The notes under the pieces were generated by a model. The model ran no database searches and was not told the origin of the DNA. It saw only the letters and a list, made by a program, of their open reading frames with translations. Source: Gallionellaceae bacterium (GTDB taxonomy: Bacteria; Pseudomonadota; Gammaproteobacteria; Burkholderiales; Thiobacillaceae). From it: a stretch of DNA of 64,000 nt. Below are positions 8,870 to 17,614 of this stretch, piece by piece (position 1 is the first letter of the stretch; each line of letters starts with the position of its first letter). The position numbers and the translations under genes were made by a program. The stretch covers positions 1-64,000 of the forward strand of contig JAQTLN010000010.1 of assembly GCA_028714875.1 (NCBI GenBank). The letters are read 5' to 3'.

Positions 8870-9086
8870 CAGCCTGTGGCTATGCACGCTAACGACACGC
8901 AAGGTGTCACTTTGGCTTAGTGGGGGTGATGGCCTGGTGGCCTACCAAGCTACCTGGCTCAAGCGGCGCGAAGCGCCACACCGTATCTCTTTCGCGCACA
9001 CGTTCCCTCCTTTGATTTGCCTGACTTCGTTCCTTCGGGCGACCGCATGAAATAAGCTACACGCTTCGCCAAACCCGCCGACAGCC

Positions 9087-10979
9087 ATGGCCGCGCCCAA
9101 CACCCTGATCCTCGCCACCGTCGACCATCTCGCCCGCTTCGCGCCGTTCGACAGCATGGAGCGGGAACACCTGATCTGGCTGGCGGAGCGGCTCAAGCTG
9201 ACCTACTACGCCAAGGGGGAGACGGTCCTGGGGCCGGATTCGGGGCCGGTCAAGACCTTCTACATCATCAAACAGGGCGTGATACACGGCGAACAGGATG
9301 TGGTGCGCGCGCAGGAAGATGCTTCCTGGCTGGAGCTGCATGAGGGCGAATGCTTCCCCCTGGGCGCCCTGCTTTCCAAGCGCGGCGTCGCCAGCACCTA
9401 TCGGGCGGGACATGACACCTTCTGCTTCGAACTGGCGGCGGCGGATTTTCGCGAGTTGCTCAAGGCCAGCGATGCCTTCAACGATTTTTGCACGCGGCGC
9501 ATCGCCAATTTGCTGGAGCAGTCTAAGCAGGTACTCCAGGCCCAGTACGCTAAATCCAGCAGCGACCAGCAATCCATGTCGAGCACGCTGGAGACGCTGA
9601 TCCGGCGCGAGCCGGTGACCTGCGCGCCGGAGACCTCGCTACGCGAGGTGCTGGAAACCATGCACAAGCTGGGCATCGGTTCCATGGTCGCGGTGGATGA
9701 AAACAGAAAGCCGGTGGGCATCTTCACCCTGCACGACGTTCTCAACCGGGTCGCCCTGGCCGAAGTCGGCCTGGACGTGCCGTTTGCATCGGTCATGAGC
9801 CCGAATCCGCGCACCCTGCCGCCCCACGCCCTGGCCCACGACGCCGCGCTGGTCATGGCCAAACAGGGTTTCCGCCACATCCTGGTGGAGGAGGACGGCC
9901 AGCTCAAGGGCCTGATTTCGGAGAAGGATCTGTTTTCGCTGCAACGGGTCGGCCTGCGCCAGATCAGCGGTGCCATCCGCAACGCGGAACAACTGGACAC
10001 CCTCATCCACTCGGCCAAGGACATCCGGCAACTGGCCCACAACATGCTGGCCCAGGGCGTGGCGGCCGAGCAGCTCACGCAGATCATTTCCACCCTCAAT
10101 GACCTGCTCACCACCCGCATTCTCGAACTGGAGTTGCGTAATGACCCGGCCGCCAAAGCCCTGGAATTCTGCTGGCTGGCGCTGGGTTCAGAGGGGCGCC
10201 TGGAGCAGACCCTGAATACCGACCAGGACAACGGCATCATCTTCGCCGCGCAAGAGGGTGGCGACCCCGAGGCCATGCGCGCCGTGCTCCTGCCCTTCGC
10301 CAAGCGCGTCAACCTGGCCCTCGCGGAATGCGGCTTCCCCTTGTGCAACGGCGAGGTGATGGCCTCCAACCCGAAATGGTGTCTGTCGCTGCGGGAATGG
10401 AAGCGCACTTTCGCCGACTGGATCGATCACGGCGACCCGATGGCATTGCTGTATTCCACCATCTTCTTCGATTTCCGGCCGCTCCACGGCGCCGACCACC
10501 TAGCCTTCGATCTGCGTGAATGGTTGCGCGGCGCGGCCAAGGAGAACAGTCGATTCCTGCACCAGATGGCGGCCAATGCCTTGCGCAATCACCCGCCCAC
10601 CGGCTCGGTGTGGGATTTCTTCACTGGCAAGGGCAACATCCTGGACCTCAAGCTCAGCGGCATCACCCCCTTCGTCGATGCCGCCCGCATCTTCAGCCTG
10701 GCCGTCGGCGGCAAACAGACCAATACTCTGCAACGCCTGCGCGAGATCACCGGACCCTTGCGCATCGACCCGCAAGACGCGGAGGCCTGGGCCGATGCCT
10801 TCCTCTTCATCCAGTTGCTCCGCATGCAACTGCATCATGACCAGTGCGAGCGCGACGAACCGTTGACCAATCAGGTCGACCCGGACAGCTTCAACAACCT
10901 TGACAAGCGCATCCTCAAGGAAGCCTTCCGCCAGGCGCGCAAGCTGCAAACCAAGCTGACCCTGGATTACCAGCTATGA
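9087..10979 (+). CDS. cNMP-binding/CBS/DUF294 nucleotidyltransferase regulator
   Basis: A 630-residue modular signalling protein. The order is a cyclic-nucleotide-binding-like domain (about 8-135, with YIIKQGVIHGE and PLGALL), a CBS pair (about 165-290), a DUF294 GlnD-like nucleotidyltransferase domain with LGSEGRLEQTLNTDQDNG (about 365-385), and the DUF294 C-terminal helical domain. The G-S and D-x-D residues of the nucleotidyltransferase site are present. The stop overlaps the downstream exonuclease start by four bases. A paralogue without the cNMP domain lies at 51163-52692. Ligand and target are unknown. Confidence 0.88.
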   Translation: MAAPNTLILATVDHLARFAPFDSMEREHLIWLAERLKLTYYAKGETVLGPDSGPVKTFYIIKQGVIHGEQDVVRAQEDASWLELHEGECFPLGALLSKRGVASTYRAGHDTFCFELAAADFRELLKASDAFNDFCTRRIANLLEQSKQVLQAQYAKSSSDQQSMSSTLETLIRREPVTCAPETSLREVLETMHKLGIGSMVAVDENRKPVGIFTLHDVLNRVALAEVGLDVPFASVMSPNPRTLPPHALAHDAALVMAKQGFRHILVEEDGQLKGLISEKDLFSLQRVGLRQISGAIRNAEQLDTLIHSAKDIRQLAHNMLAQGVAAEQLTQIISTLNDLLTTRILELELRNDPAAKALEFCWLALGSEGRLEQTLNTDQDNGIIFAAQEGGDPEAMRAVLLPFAKRVNLALAECGFPLCNGEVMASNPKWCLSLREWKRTFADWIDHGDPMALLYSTIFFDFRPLHGADHLAFDLREWLRGAAKENSRFLHQMAANALRNHPPTGSVWDFFTGKGNILDLKLSGITPFVDAARIFSLAVGGKQTNTLQRLREITGPLRIDPQDAEAWADAFLFIQLLRMQLHHDQCERDEPLTNQVDPDSFNNLDKRILKEAFRQARKLQTKLTLDYQL

Positions 10980-11680
10980 ACTGGCTCGCGCGCCTGTTCG
11001 GCGCAAAACCCGAGCTGACGCCGGAGCAGGCCGCGCGGCTGGCTGCCTGGCAGGCACTGCCCGCGCCCGACTTGAACGACCCGCATACGGCGAGCCGCTA
11101 TGTGGTCGTGGACGTGGAGACCAGCGGCCTGAATCTGGTCAAGGATCGTCTCATCGCCATCGGCGCGGTTGCCGTCAGCGCGGGGAGCATCCACCTGATC
11201 GACAGCATGGAAATCATCCTGCAACAGGATCGCATCAGTACCCGTGACAACATCCTGATCCACGGTATCGGCGGCACGGCGCAGGCGGAAGGCGTGCCGC
11301 CGGTGGAGGCCCTGCTCACCTTTCTCGAATATCTCGGCAAGTCGCCCCTGGTGGCCTTCCACGTCGCCTTCGACAAGACCATGATCGACCGTGCCCTGAA
11401 GACCTTCCTGGGCCTCAAGGTCAACCATCCCTGGGTCGACCTGGCCTACCTCGCCCCCGCCCTCTACCCCGATCTCGCGCGCTCGCACCGTTCCCTCGAT
11501 CAATGGATGGGGCATTTCGGCATCAGCAACTATGCCCGCCACAGCGCCCTCGCCGATGCCCTGTCCACCGCCGAGTTGATGCTCTCGCTGCGCGACCGCA
11601 TGAGCGCCAAACACATCGAAAACTTCAAGATGATGCGCGACCTGGAGAAGGCCCAGCGCATGGTCAACTGGACCGGCTGA
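10976..11680 (+). CDS. DEDDh 3'-5' exonuclease (DnaQ-like)
   Basis: The 234-residue protein has the three exonuclease motifs: VVVDVETSGLN (Exo I, D-x-E), AFHVAFDKTMI (Exo II) and HSALADALSTAEL (Exo III, H and D). It is shorter than DNA polymerase III epsilon and lacks the polymerase-binding tail. Such genes commonly follow cNMP/CBS/DUF294 genes in Beta- and Gammaproteobacteria, and here the starts and stops overlap (ATGA). The link between the exonuclease and the regulator is not understood. Confidence 0.88.
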   Translation: MNWLARLFGAKPELTPEQAARLAAWQALPAPDLNDPHTASRYVVVDVETSGLNLVKDRLIAIGAVAVSAGSIHLIDSMEIILQQDRISTRDNILIHGIGGTAQAEGVPPVEALLTFLEYLGKSPLVAFHVAFDKTMIDRALKTFLGLKVNHPWVDLAYLAPALYPDLARSHRSLDQWMGHFGISNYARHSALADALSTAELMLSLRDRMSAKHIENFKMMRDLEKAQRMVNWTG

Positions 11681-11817
11681 GGCGGACGAGGCGCCACACG
11701 CGGTACATCGGCACGATTCGCGGCTGCGAACCGATATTCCCTTACCCCCGCTTACGCATTGCTTCCGATCTAGCCGGAATTGGGGATGTTGCACCGCATG
11801 AAATAATGATAAAAAAA

Positions 11818-11853
11818 GCAACTTAATCGGACGCTCATGTCCGGTTAAGTTGC
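11818..11853. repeat. 15-bp inverted repeat upstream of the GH5 gene
   Basis: The arms GCAACTTAATCGGAC (11818-11832) and GTCCGGTTAAGTTGC (11839-11853) pair at 14 of 15 positions around a 6-base loop. Seven A residues precede the left arm, so on the minus strand it has terminator form, but no minus-strand gene ends here. It could be a small mobile repeat or an operator. Otherwise 11681-11938 contains no gene. Confidence 0.6.
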
Positions 11854-11938
11854 GCGACGTGTGGCGGCCACGCGGGTTCGGGAACGCGGCGTTCACACAT
11901 AAAAAATATTTCATCATCAACCAATCAAGGGGAATGCC

Positions 11939-14545
11939 GTGTTCAAGAAGCATTTGTTGTACCTGAGCCTGTGCGCAGCGCTGCCCGCGTGGTCGGCCAA
12001 CGTATTGGTTAATCCGGGCTTCGAGGCACCGGATAACAGCAATGGCTGGATCGCCTACGGGGCCAGCTATCCGATCAACACGAGCAACGAAGCCGCCCAC
12101 GGCGGCAGCCAGTCGGCCCTGGTTTCCGGGCGCGCCGCAACCTACATGGGCATCGCCACGAACATCCTGGACAAGTTGCAGGTGGGTCGGGGGCACGATC
12201 TGCGCGTCTGGGTGCGCACCCGGCAGAACGTCAGCGCGACCTATTCCCTGGGCGTGAAGCTGGTCGATGGCGCCGGCACCAAATACATCAACCTGGATGG
12301 CCGCACCGTGGCGCCGGGTAAGTGGGTGAAACTGGGCGGCTACTACGCTCACAACCCCAGCGGCACGGCCACCCTGGCGCAACTTTATGTGAATGGCCCG
12401 GCGGTGGGTGTGGAGTTCTTCGTCGATGACGCCCGCCTGGAACCGCCCGTGGCCTACGTTCCGACCGGTGGCCCGGCGAGCGATTTCATCCGCGCCTCCG
12501 GGCGTAACCTGGTGGTGGGCGCCAACAACGCGCCGATCCGCCTGATCGGCAGCAACTTCTTCGCTTATGGCGACGAGAGCGATACAGCGGAATCGGTGCT
12601 GGGTAGCAAGAAGTTCGACCAGGAAGACTATGCCGCCGTGAAGGCGGCCGGCATGAACGTGGCGCGCCTGAATACCTGGTATCGCTTGTTCGAGGACAAC
12701 GCCGCGCCTTACGTCTACAAGCAGGAAGGCTGGGACTGGCTGAACAAGCAGATCGTCTGGGCGCGCAATGCCGGGGTGCGCGTCATTCTGGACATGCACG
12801 CGCCGCAATGCGGTTTCCAGGGGCCGGATTATTCCGGCAATTTCTGGAGCGCGGGCAATGGCGCCGGCTCCTGCCAGGATCGTCTGAAAGCGTTGTGGAC
12901 GGAAATCGCCCGCCGCTACAAGGACGAGCCGGTCATCGCCAGCTACGACCTGCTCAACGAGCCGAAGCCGGCCAATCAGGCGCAATGGGCCGCCCTGGCG
13001 CAAACCCTGGTCACCGCCATCCGCACCCAGGACACACGTCATGTGGTGCAGGTGGAAAGCTGCTTCGCCGACGATTGCGCGGTACCGCCGCTGATCGGAG
13101 ACAGCAACGCGCTGTACGACTTCCACAACTACGACTTCTGGTCGCACGCCTCGCAGTTGAGCTACGGCGGCGACCTGGGCGATTCCAACATGCGTTACGG
13201 CGACCACAGCTCGATGGTTCTGCCCTGGTCGCCCGACTACACCGCCGGTACTTTGCTGGAGAACGCGCCGATCCCCGCCGGCAACAGCGATTGGGCCTGG
13301 TACGAGGGCACCCGCTTCACGGTCAACGACAGCAATGTGATCGCCGCCATCCCGGTATTCATTTCCACGAGCAACACCGGCAAGGTGACGTTCGACGATT
13401 TCCAGATCAGGGAATACGACCCGGCCGGCAACCTGGTGCGCGTGGTGCAGAACATCGACATGGAAAAGGCGCCGTCCAATCCCTATCTGCTGGAAAGCTA
13501 CGACCCCTTCCTGTCCTTCACCAACAAGACCACCACGCAGCGCCTTTCCGGCACCACCGGCAGCCGGGTGATCGAGTCCACCGGGCATGGCGGCGCCGCC
13601 TCGGTGAGCATCTCCAACGCCAATGGCAAGTATCTGGTCAAGATGCCCAACCTCACCTTCTCGGTACGGCAGGGCTACCAGTACCAGATCTCCGGCTGGA
13701 TCAAGGGCGCCAACGCAACCGGCGGCACCGGCGCGCTGGGTATCCAGCTCCAGAACAACAAGTCTTATGTGACGCCGACCGCCTACGACAAGGCCTACCT
13801 GGAGCAAAGCCTGCTGGAATATGGGTTCCAGTTTTCCCTGGACCACAACGTGCCGATCAACATCGGCGAGTTCGGCCAATCGCCCCGCAATTACACCCCG
13901 GAACGCGGCGGCCTGGCCTGGATGACGGACACCCTCGACCTGATGGCCAAGTACGGCGCCTCCGGGCAGAACTGGGACTGGCACAGCACGAGCTGGGGGG
14001 TGTACGGCAACCTCTACGGCTACCCCGACGCGGATGCCGTCAACCAGCCCCTGGTCGATTTGTTCCGCGCCCAGAACCTGGGCAACACGGGATCGACAGG
14101 CGGTGGCACCCCCCAGCCGCCATCTCCCCCAATACCCGCGCCGGTGGGGATTGAAGTCATCGTCGACAACCTCGACGCCGGCTTCAGCAAGGTCGGCACC
14201 TGGAGCGAATCCAGCGTCAGCGGCGAATACCTGGCCAGTTCTCTGGTGAACGGCACCCTGGGAAACACCGCCACCTGGAACGGCACACTCACCGCCGCCG
14301 GCAACTATCAGGTCCATGCCTGGTGGGGCGCCTCCAGCAACCGGGTGGCCAACGCGCCTTATACCGTGTCCACCGCCGCTGGCCCGGTCACGGTAACCGC
14401 CAACCAACAGACCAACGGCGGCAAGTGGAACCTGCTCGGCACCTGGGCCTTTAACGCCGGCACCAATACCGTGACGCTCACGCATCCGGGGGGGGGCGGT
14501 TTATGGAGTTCCGCCGACGCGGTGCGCTTCGTGCCGGTGCCGTAA
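11939..14545 (+). CDS. Secreted GH5-type glycoside hydrolase with inserted and flanking carbohydrate-binding-like domains
   Basis: This 868-residue protein begins with a signal peptide (LYLSLCAALPAWSA). A jelly-roll, CBM4/9-like domain spans about 20-170. The TIM barrel starts near 185; its acid/base glutamate is Glu341 in DLLNEPKP and its nucleophile is Glu644 in NIGEFGQS. The 303 residues between them far exceed the GH5 norm, because a second jelly-roll-like segment (about 405-600) interrupts the barrel. A linker rich in Gly and Pro (about 715-735) leads to a golvesin-like C-terminal domain. The GTG start at 11939 follows AAGGGGA. Likely a beta-mannanase or endoglucanase; substrate unproven. 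Confidence 0.85.
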   Translation: MFKKHLLYLSLCAALPAWSANVLVNPGFEAPDNSNGWIAYGASYPINTSNEAAHGGSQSALVSGRAATYMGIATNILDKLQVGRGHDLRVWVRTRQNVSATYSLGVKLVDGAGTKYINLDGRTVAPGKWVKLGGYYAHNPSGTATLAQLYVNGPAVGVEFFVDDARLEPPVAYVPTGGPASDFIRASGRNLVVGANNAPIRLIGSNFFAYGDESDTAESVLGSKKFDQEDYAAVKAAGMNVARLNTWYRLFEDNAAPYVYKQEGWDWLNKQIVWARNAGVRVILDMHAPQCGFQGPDYSGNFWSAGNGAGSCQDRLKALWTEIARRYKDEPVIASYDLLNEPKPANQAQWAALAQTLVTAIRTQDTRHVVQVESCFADDCAVPPLIGDSNALYDFHNYDFWSHASQLSYGGDLGDSNMRYGDHSSMVLPWSPDYTAGTLLENAPIPAGNSDWAWYEGTRFTVNDSNVIAAIPVFISTSNTGKVTFDDFQIREYDPAGNLVRVVQNIDMEKAPSNPYLLESYDPFLSFTNKTTTQRLSGTTGSRVIESTGHGGAASVSISNANGKYLVKMPNLTFSVRQGYQYQISGWIKGANATGGTGALGIQLQNNKSYVTPTAYDKAYLEQSLLEYGFQFSLDHNVPINIGEFGQSPRNYTPERGGLAWMTDTLDLMAKYGASGQNWDWHSTSWGVYGNLYGYPDADAVNQPLVDLFRAQNLGNTGSTGGGTPQPPSPPIPAPVGIEVIVDNLDAGFSKVGTWSESSVSGEYLASSLVNGTLGNTATWNGTLTAAGNYQVHAWWGASSNRVANAPYTVSTAAGPVTVTANQQTNGGKWNLLGTWAFNAGTNTVTLTHPGGGGLWSSADAVRFVPVP

Positions 14546-14573
14546 GCCGGGTCGGTAGCGGAACATGCCCCCT

Positions 14574-14634
14574 TGTGGCGCCGGCTTCCAGCCGGCGTTT
14601 TTTTCGACATCCGGCTTCCAGCCAGCGCTACAAA
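14574..14634. repeat. Palindromic repeat family C, copy 1, supplying the GH5 terminator
   Basis: Two units of the GCCGGCTTCCAGCCGGC type end in GCGCTACA. In this copy they are in direct rather than inverted order. Confidence 0.7.
14579..14604 (+). terminator. Intrinsic terminator of the GH5 gene
   Basis: CGCCGGCT-tcc-AGCCGGCG is followed by seven T residues, 34 bases after the GH5 stop. The stem is built from a family C repeat. Confidence 0.85.
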
Positions 14635-14660
14635 AGCAGCTTGGGTGTTCCTCGCGTGCT

Positions 14661-16145
14661 TCAGCCGCGCCGGTACTGGATCGCTTCCGCGAGATGGGCG
14701 GCGCTGATCTGTTCCGCGCCGGCCAGATCGGCCACCGTGCGCGCCAACTTCAATACCCGGTGGTAGGCGCGGGCCGAAAGGTTGAGGCGGGTGATGGCCT
14801 GCTTGAGCAAGGTTTCGCCGGGTGCGTCGAGTGGGCAGTGGCGGTCGATCTCGCGGCCGGAGAGGCGGGCGTTGGGTTTGTCCTGGCGCGCCAGTTGCCG
14901 TTCCCGCGCGGCCGTCACCCGCGCCCGCACCTCGGTGGAAGGCTCGCCCGCCTGGACGCTGGTCAACTCGTCTTGCGGCAGCGCGGGCACTTCGATATGC
15001 AGGTCGATGCGGTCGAGCAGGGGGCCGGAGAGCTTGCCGCGATAGCGTGCCACTTGTTCCGGGCTGCAATGGCATTTGCCCGAAGGGTGGCCGAGATAGC
15101 CGCAGGGACAAGGGTTCATCGCCGCCACCAGTTGGAAGCGGGCGGGGAAATCGGCCTGGTGCGCGGCGCGCGAGATGGTGATGTGGCCGGCTTCCAGGGG
15201 TTCACGCAGGGCTTCCAGGGCGGGCCGGGAAAACTCGGGCAGTTCATCGAGAAACAAAATTCCATGCGAGGCCTGACTGACTTCGCCGGGGCGTGGTGGA
15301 TTGCCGCCGCCGACCAGGGCGACGCCGGAGGCGGAGTGATGGGGCGCGCGATAGGGTCGCACCTTCCAGGCCTCGGGGCGGAAGCCGCCGGTGAGCGACA
15401 GCACGGCGGCGGATTCCAGCGCCTCCGCCTGCGTCATCGGCGGCAGGATGCCGGGTAGGCGGGCCGCGAGCATGGATTTTCCGGTGCCGGGTGGGCCGCT
15501 CATGAGTAGCGAGTGGCCGCCGGCCGCCGCCACTTCCAGCGCCCGGCGGGCGGCCCGCTGGCCTTTCACGTCGGCCAGGTCGGGGTAGGGCGGTGGCGTG
15601 CCGGCGGCGGGCGCGCTGGCGCGCGGCAGCAGGGTACGGCCGCTGAGGTGGGCACAAACAGCCAGGAGGCTGTCGGCGCCGTAGACCTCGGCGTCTTCCA
15701 CCAGGGCCGCTTCCAGGGCGCTGCTTTGCGGCAGGAGAAAAGCGCGACCGGAGCGCGCGGCGGAAAGCATCATCGCCAGGGCGCCGCGAATCGGCCGCAA
15801 TTGCCCGGTCAACGCCAGTTCACCGGCGAACTCGAACTCATGCAGGCGGTTGCCCGGCAGTTGCCCGGAGGCGGCCAGCAGGCCGATGGCGATGGGCAGG
15901 TCGAAGCGCCCGGATTCCTTGGGTAGATCGGCCGGCGCCAGGTTGATGGTGATGCGCCGTTGCGGAATCTCGAAGCCGGATTGCAGCAGGGCCGCGCGCA
16001 CGCGGTCGCGCGCTTCCTTGACTTCCGCTTCCGGCAATCCCACCAAAGTCATGCTGGGCAGGCCATTGGCGAGATGCACTTCCACCGCCACTTCCGGCGC
16101 ATCCATGCCGGCCAGGGCGCGGCTGGTGACTACGGCCAGGGACAT
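14661..16145 (-). CDS. comM: YifB/ComM family Mg-chelatase-like AAA+ ATPase
   Basis: The 494-residue protein has the ComM plan: a Lon-protease-like N-terminal domain (1-170), an AAA+ module with Walker A GPPGTGKSML (about 219-228) and LFLDELPEF as Walker B, and the Mg-chelatase C-terminal domain ending in LARTVADLAGAEQI. ComM is a hexameric helicase that promotes branch migration during integration of DNA in natural transformation. Length and motifs are complete. No competence genes are beside it. Confidence 0.9.
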   Translation of the reverse strand: MSLAVVTSRALAGMDAPEVAVEVHLANGLPSMTLVGLPEAEVKEARDRVRAALLQSGFEIPQRRITINLAPADLPKESGRFDLPIAIGLLAASGQLPGNRLHEFEFAGELALTGQLRPIRGALAMMLSAARSGRAFLLPQSSALEAALVEDAEVYGADSLLAVCAHLSGRTLLPRASAPAAGTPPPYPDLADVKGQRAARRALEVAAAGGHSLLMSGPPGTGKSMLAARLPGILPPMTQAEALESAAVLSLTGGFRPEAWKVRPYRAPHHSASGVALVGGGNPPRPGEVSQASHGILFLDELPEFSRPALEALREPLEAGHITISRAAHQADFPARFQLVAAMNPCPCGYLGHPSGKCHCSPEQVARYRGKLSGPLLDRIDLHIEVPALPQDELTSVQAGEPSTEVRARVTAARERQLARQDKPNARLSGREIDRHCPLDAPGETLLKQAITRLNLSARAYHRVLKLARTVADLAGAEQISAAHLAEAIQYRRG

Positions 16146-16261
16146 GCGGAACTCCCTTGTTTTTCGATGGGGCGGATATTCGGCTGGCCGGCGCGTATCG
16201 GCAAGCCCGCTCCCACGAATGGGTGCGCGGCGTGAGTCAGCGACGTCTGATCAGGCCTACA

Positions 16262-16285
16262 AAGCCGGCTGGAAGCCGGCGCTAC
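16262..16285. repeat. Palindromic repeat family C, copy 2 (half element)
   Basis: AAGCCGGCTGGAAGCCGGCGCTACA-type half element, placed just beyond the dksA terminator. Confidence 0.7.
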
Positions 16286-16311
16286 AAAAAAATGGCCGCT
16301 CACGGCGGCCA
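16286..16311 (-). terminator. Intrinsic terminator of dksA
   Basis: On the minus strand GTGGCCGC-cgtga-GCGGCCA is followed by seven T residues, about 25 bases after the dksA stop. Confidence 0.85.
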
Positions 16312-16333
16312 CTTTCAGGGGAGCGGGCTCTGC

Positions 16334-16864
16334 TCAGTCGGCGTAGAGCTTTTCCAGGCGCTCGTGCTTTTCCTGCGCTTCGATCGACAGTTCCGCCGTG
16401 GGGCGGGCGAGCAGGCGGGGGACGCCGATAGGGTCGCCGGTTTCCAGGCAGTAGCCGTAGGAGCCGTCTTCGATGCGGGCCAGCGCGGTGGTGATCTTCT
16501 TGAGCAGCTTGCGTTCGCGGTCGCGCACGCGCTGTTCCAGCATGTTTTCTTCTTCTACCGTGGCGCGGTCGTTGGGGTCGGCGAAGACTTCGTTTTCCTT
16601 GAGGTGCTCGCCGGTTTCGCGGGCGTTATCGAGGATTTCATCGCGCATCATGACCAGCTTGGCCTTGAAGTAGGCCAGTTGCGCCTCGTTCATGTAGTCG
16701 ACTTCGGGCATCTTCAGCAGGTCCGCGTCGCAGATGATGCTGGCGGCGGCCTTTGCGGCGGCCTTGGCCGTGACTTTGGCGGGTGCTTTTGGTTTCGTTG
16801 CCGCCTTGGGTTTTGCGGTGTCCGTCGCGGAAGTGCTGGCCGCTTTTTTGGCTGCTGTTGCCAC
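16334..16864 (-). CDS. dksA: RNA polymerase-binding transcription factor DksA
   Basis: DksA binds the RNA polymerase secondary channel and works with ppGpp in the stringent response. The core (about 60-176) has the coiled-coil tip DPNDRATVEEE and the globular end YGYCLETGDPIGVPRLLARP. Only one of the four zinc-finger cysteines remains (C-x2-T and S-x2-A replace the pairs), a variant known in many Alpha- and Betaproteobacteria. The N-terminus carries a Lys/Ala/Pro-rich tail of about 50 residues. I start at the GTG at 16864, preceded by GAAGGAG; the TTG at 16879 would overlap that ribosome site. Confidence 0.93.
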   Translation of the reverse strand: MATAAKKAASTSATDTAKPKAATKPKAPAKVTAKAAAKAAASIICDADLLKMPEVDYMNEAQLAYFKAKLVMMRDEILDNARETGEHLKENEVFADPNDRATVEEENMLEQRVRDRERKLLKKITTALARIEDGSYGYCLETGDPIGVPRLLARPTAELSIEAQEKHERLEKLYAD

Positions 16865-16973
16865 GCTCGACTCCTTCAAAAATGATGGGGGTAAAAAAAT
16901 AGGCGCGGATTATGCCATGTTCGCGCCGCTGTCTACTGGCTCCCGCGCAATTGCTGTTTACCCGCGGTATTGC

Positions 16974-17555
16974 TTAGCGTCCCGCCCGATACGGAAGGGA
17001 GTGAATCCGGTGTCTGCGCCAATTGGCGGCATAGGCTTCGGCCAGCGCCGGGTGGCCGCGCAACAGGAGCAGATTCTCCGCGTTGCGGTATTGGGCGGCA
17101 TGGGTGAAGTTGAAGGAGCCGGTGATCACGGCGGCGTCCGCCGTGCCGTTGTCTATCACCATCACCTTGTTGTGCGCGGCGGCGTGCTCGCCGTCCAGCC
17201 AGACCGGCACGCCCTGTTCCGCCAGCCACGCCACCAGGCTGGTGGCGCCGCGCTCATCTTGAAGCGGGTCGGCGATGACCTGCACGTCCAGGCCCCGGTG
17301 TTTGGCGTCGACCAGGGCTTGGCCGATGTCCTTGTGGGTAAAACTGTAGGCCTGCACCAGTACCTGGCGCTTGGCCTTGCGTAGGGCCTCGACTACCAGC
17401 GTGGCGGCTTCGTCGCCCGGGGTGAACGCCACTTGGGCGGTGCCACGCGCGGTGAGTTGCAGGGGTTCGCCGGCATGGGCGGGGATCGCGAAGGCGAACT
17501 GGCACGCTACGAGCAGCGCGACAACCGTGGGATGCGGTGAGCTTGCGAACCGCAT
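16974..17555 (-). CDS. Exported phospholipase D-like nuclease, single HKD
   Basis: From the ATG at 17555 the product has 193 residues, with a signal peptide (TVVALLVACQFAFAIPAHA). One HKD motif is present, HNKVMVID, followed by GSFNFT, as in the Nuc/Zuc family of small secreted endonucleases that act as dimers. An in-frame extension upstream would overlap the methyltransferase gene and is low-complexity. The start lies inside a palindromic repeat (17531-17604), which may affect expression. Role in DNA scavenging or defence is inference. Confidence 0.85.
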   Translation of the reverse strand: MRFASSPHPTVVALLVACQFAFAIPAHAGEPLQLTARGTAQVAFTPGDEAATLVVEALRKAKRQVLVQAYSFTHKDIGQALVDAKHRGLDVQVIADPLQDERGATSLVAWLAEQGVPVWLDGEHAAAHNKVMVIDNGTADAAVITGSFNFTHAAQYRNAENLLLLRGHPALAEAYAANWRRHRIHSLPYRAGR

Positions 17556-17604
17556 CACCGTTATCCACGGTAATGATGCGGTTCGTTCCTCACCGCATCC
17601 TACG
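17531..17604. repeat. Palindromic repeat family D
   Basis: GATGCGGTGAGCTTGCGAAC-type arm is mirrored by GTTCGTTCCTCACCGCATC across a short spacer, giving two facing hairpins. It lies over the start of the PLD gene and the end of the methyltransferase gene. Confidence 0.75.
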
Positions 17605-17614
17605 GGTTGGTGGT

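Noticed and set aside
10967-14485. 1172-codon antisense frame over the exonuclease and GH5 genes
   Set aside because: It runs through two well-supported genes on the other strand, and its Gly/Val/His-rich translation has no domain. Long antisense frames are common at this GC content.
16334-16864. Loss of three zinc-finger cysteines in DksA as a novelty
   Set aside because: Cysteine-poor DksA is known in many Alpha- and Betaproteobacteria, so it is not unusual here.
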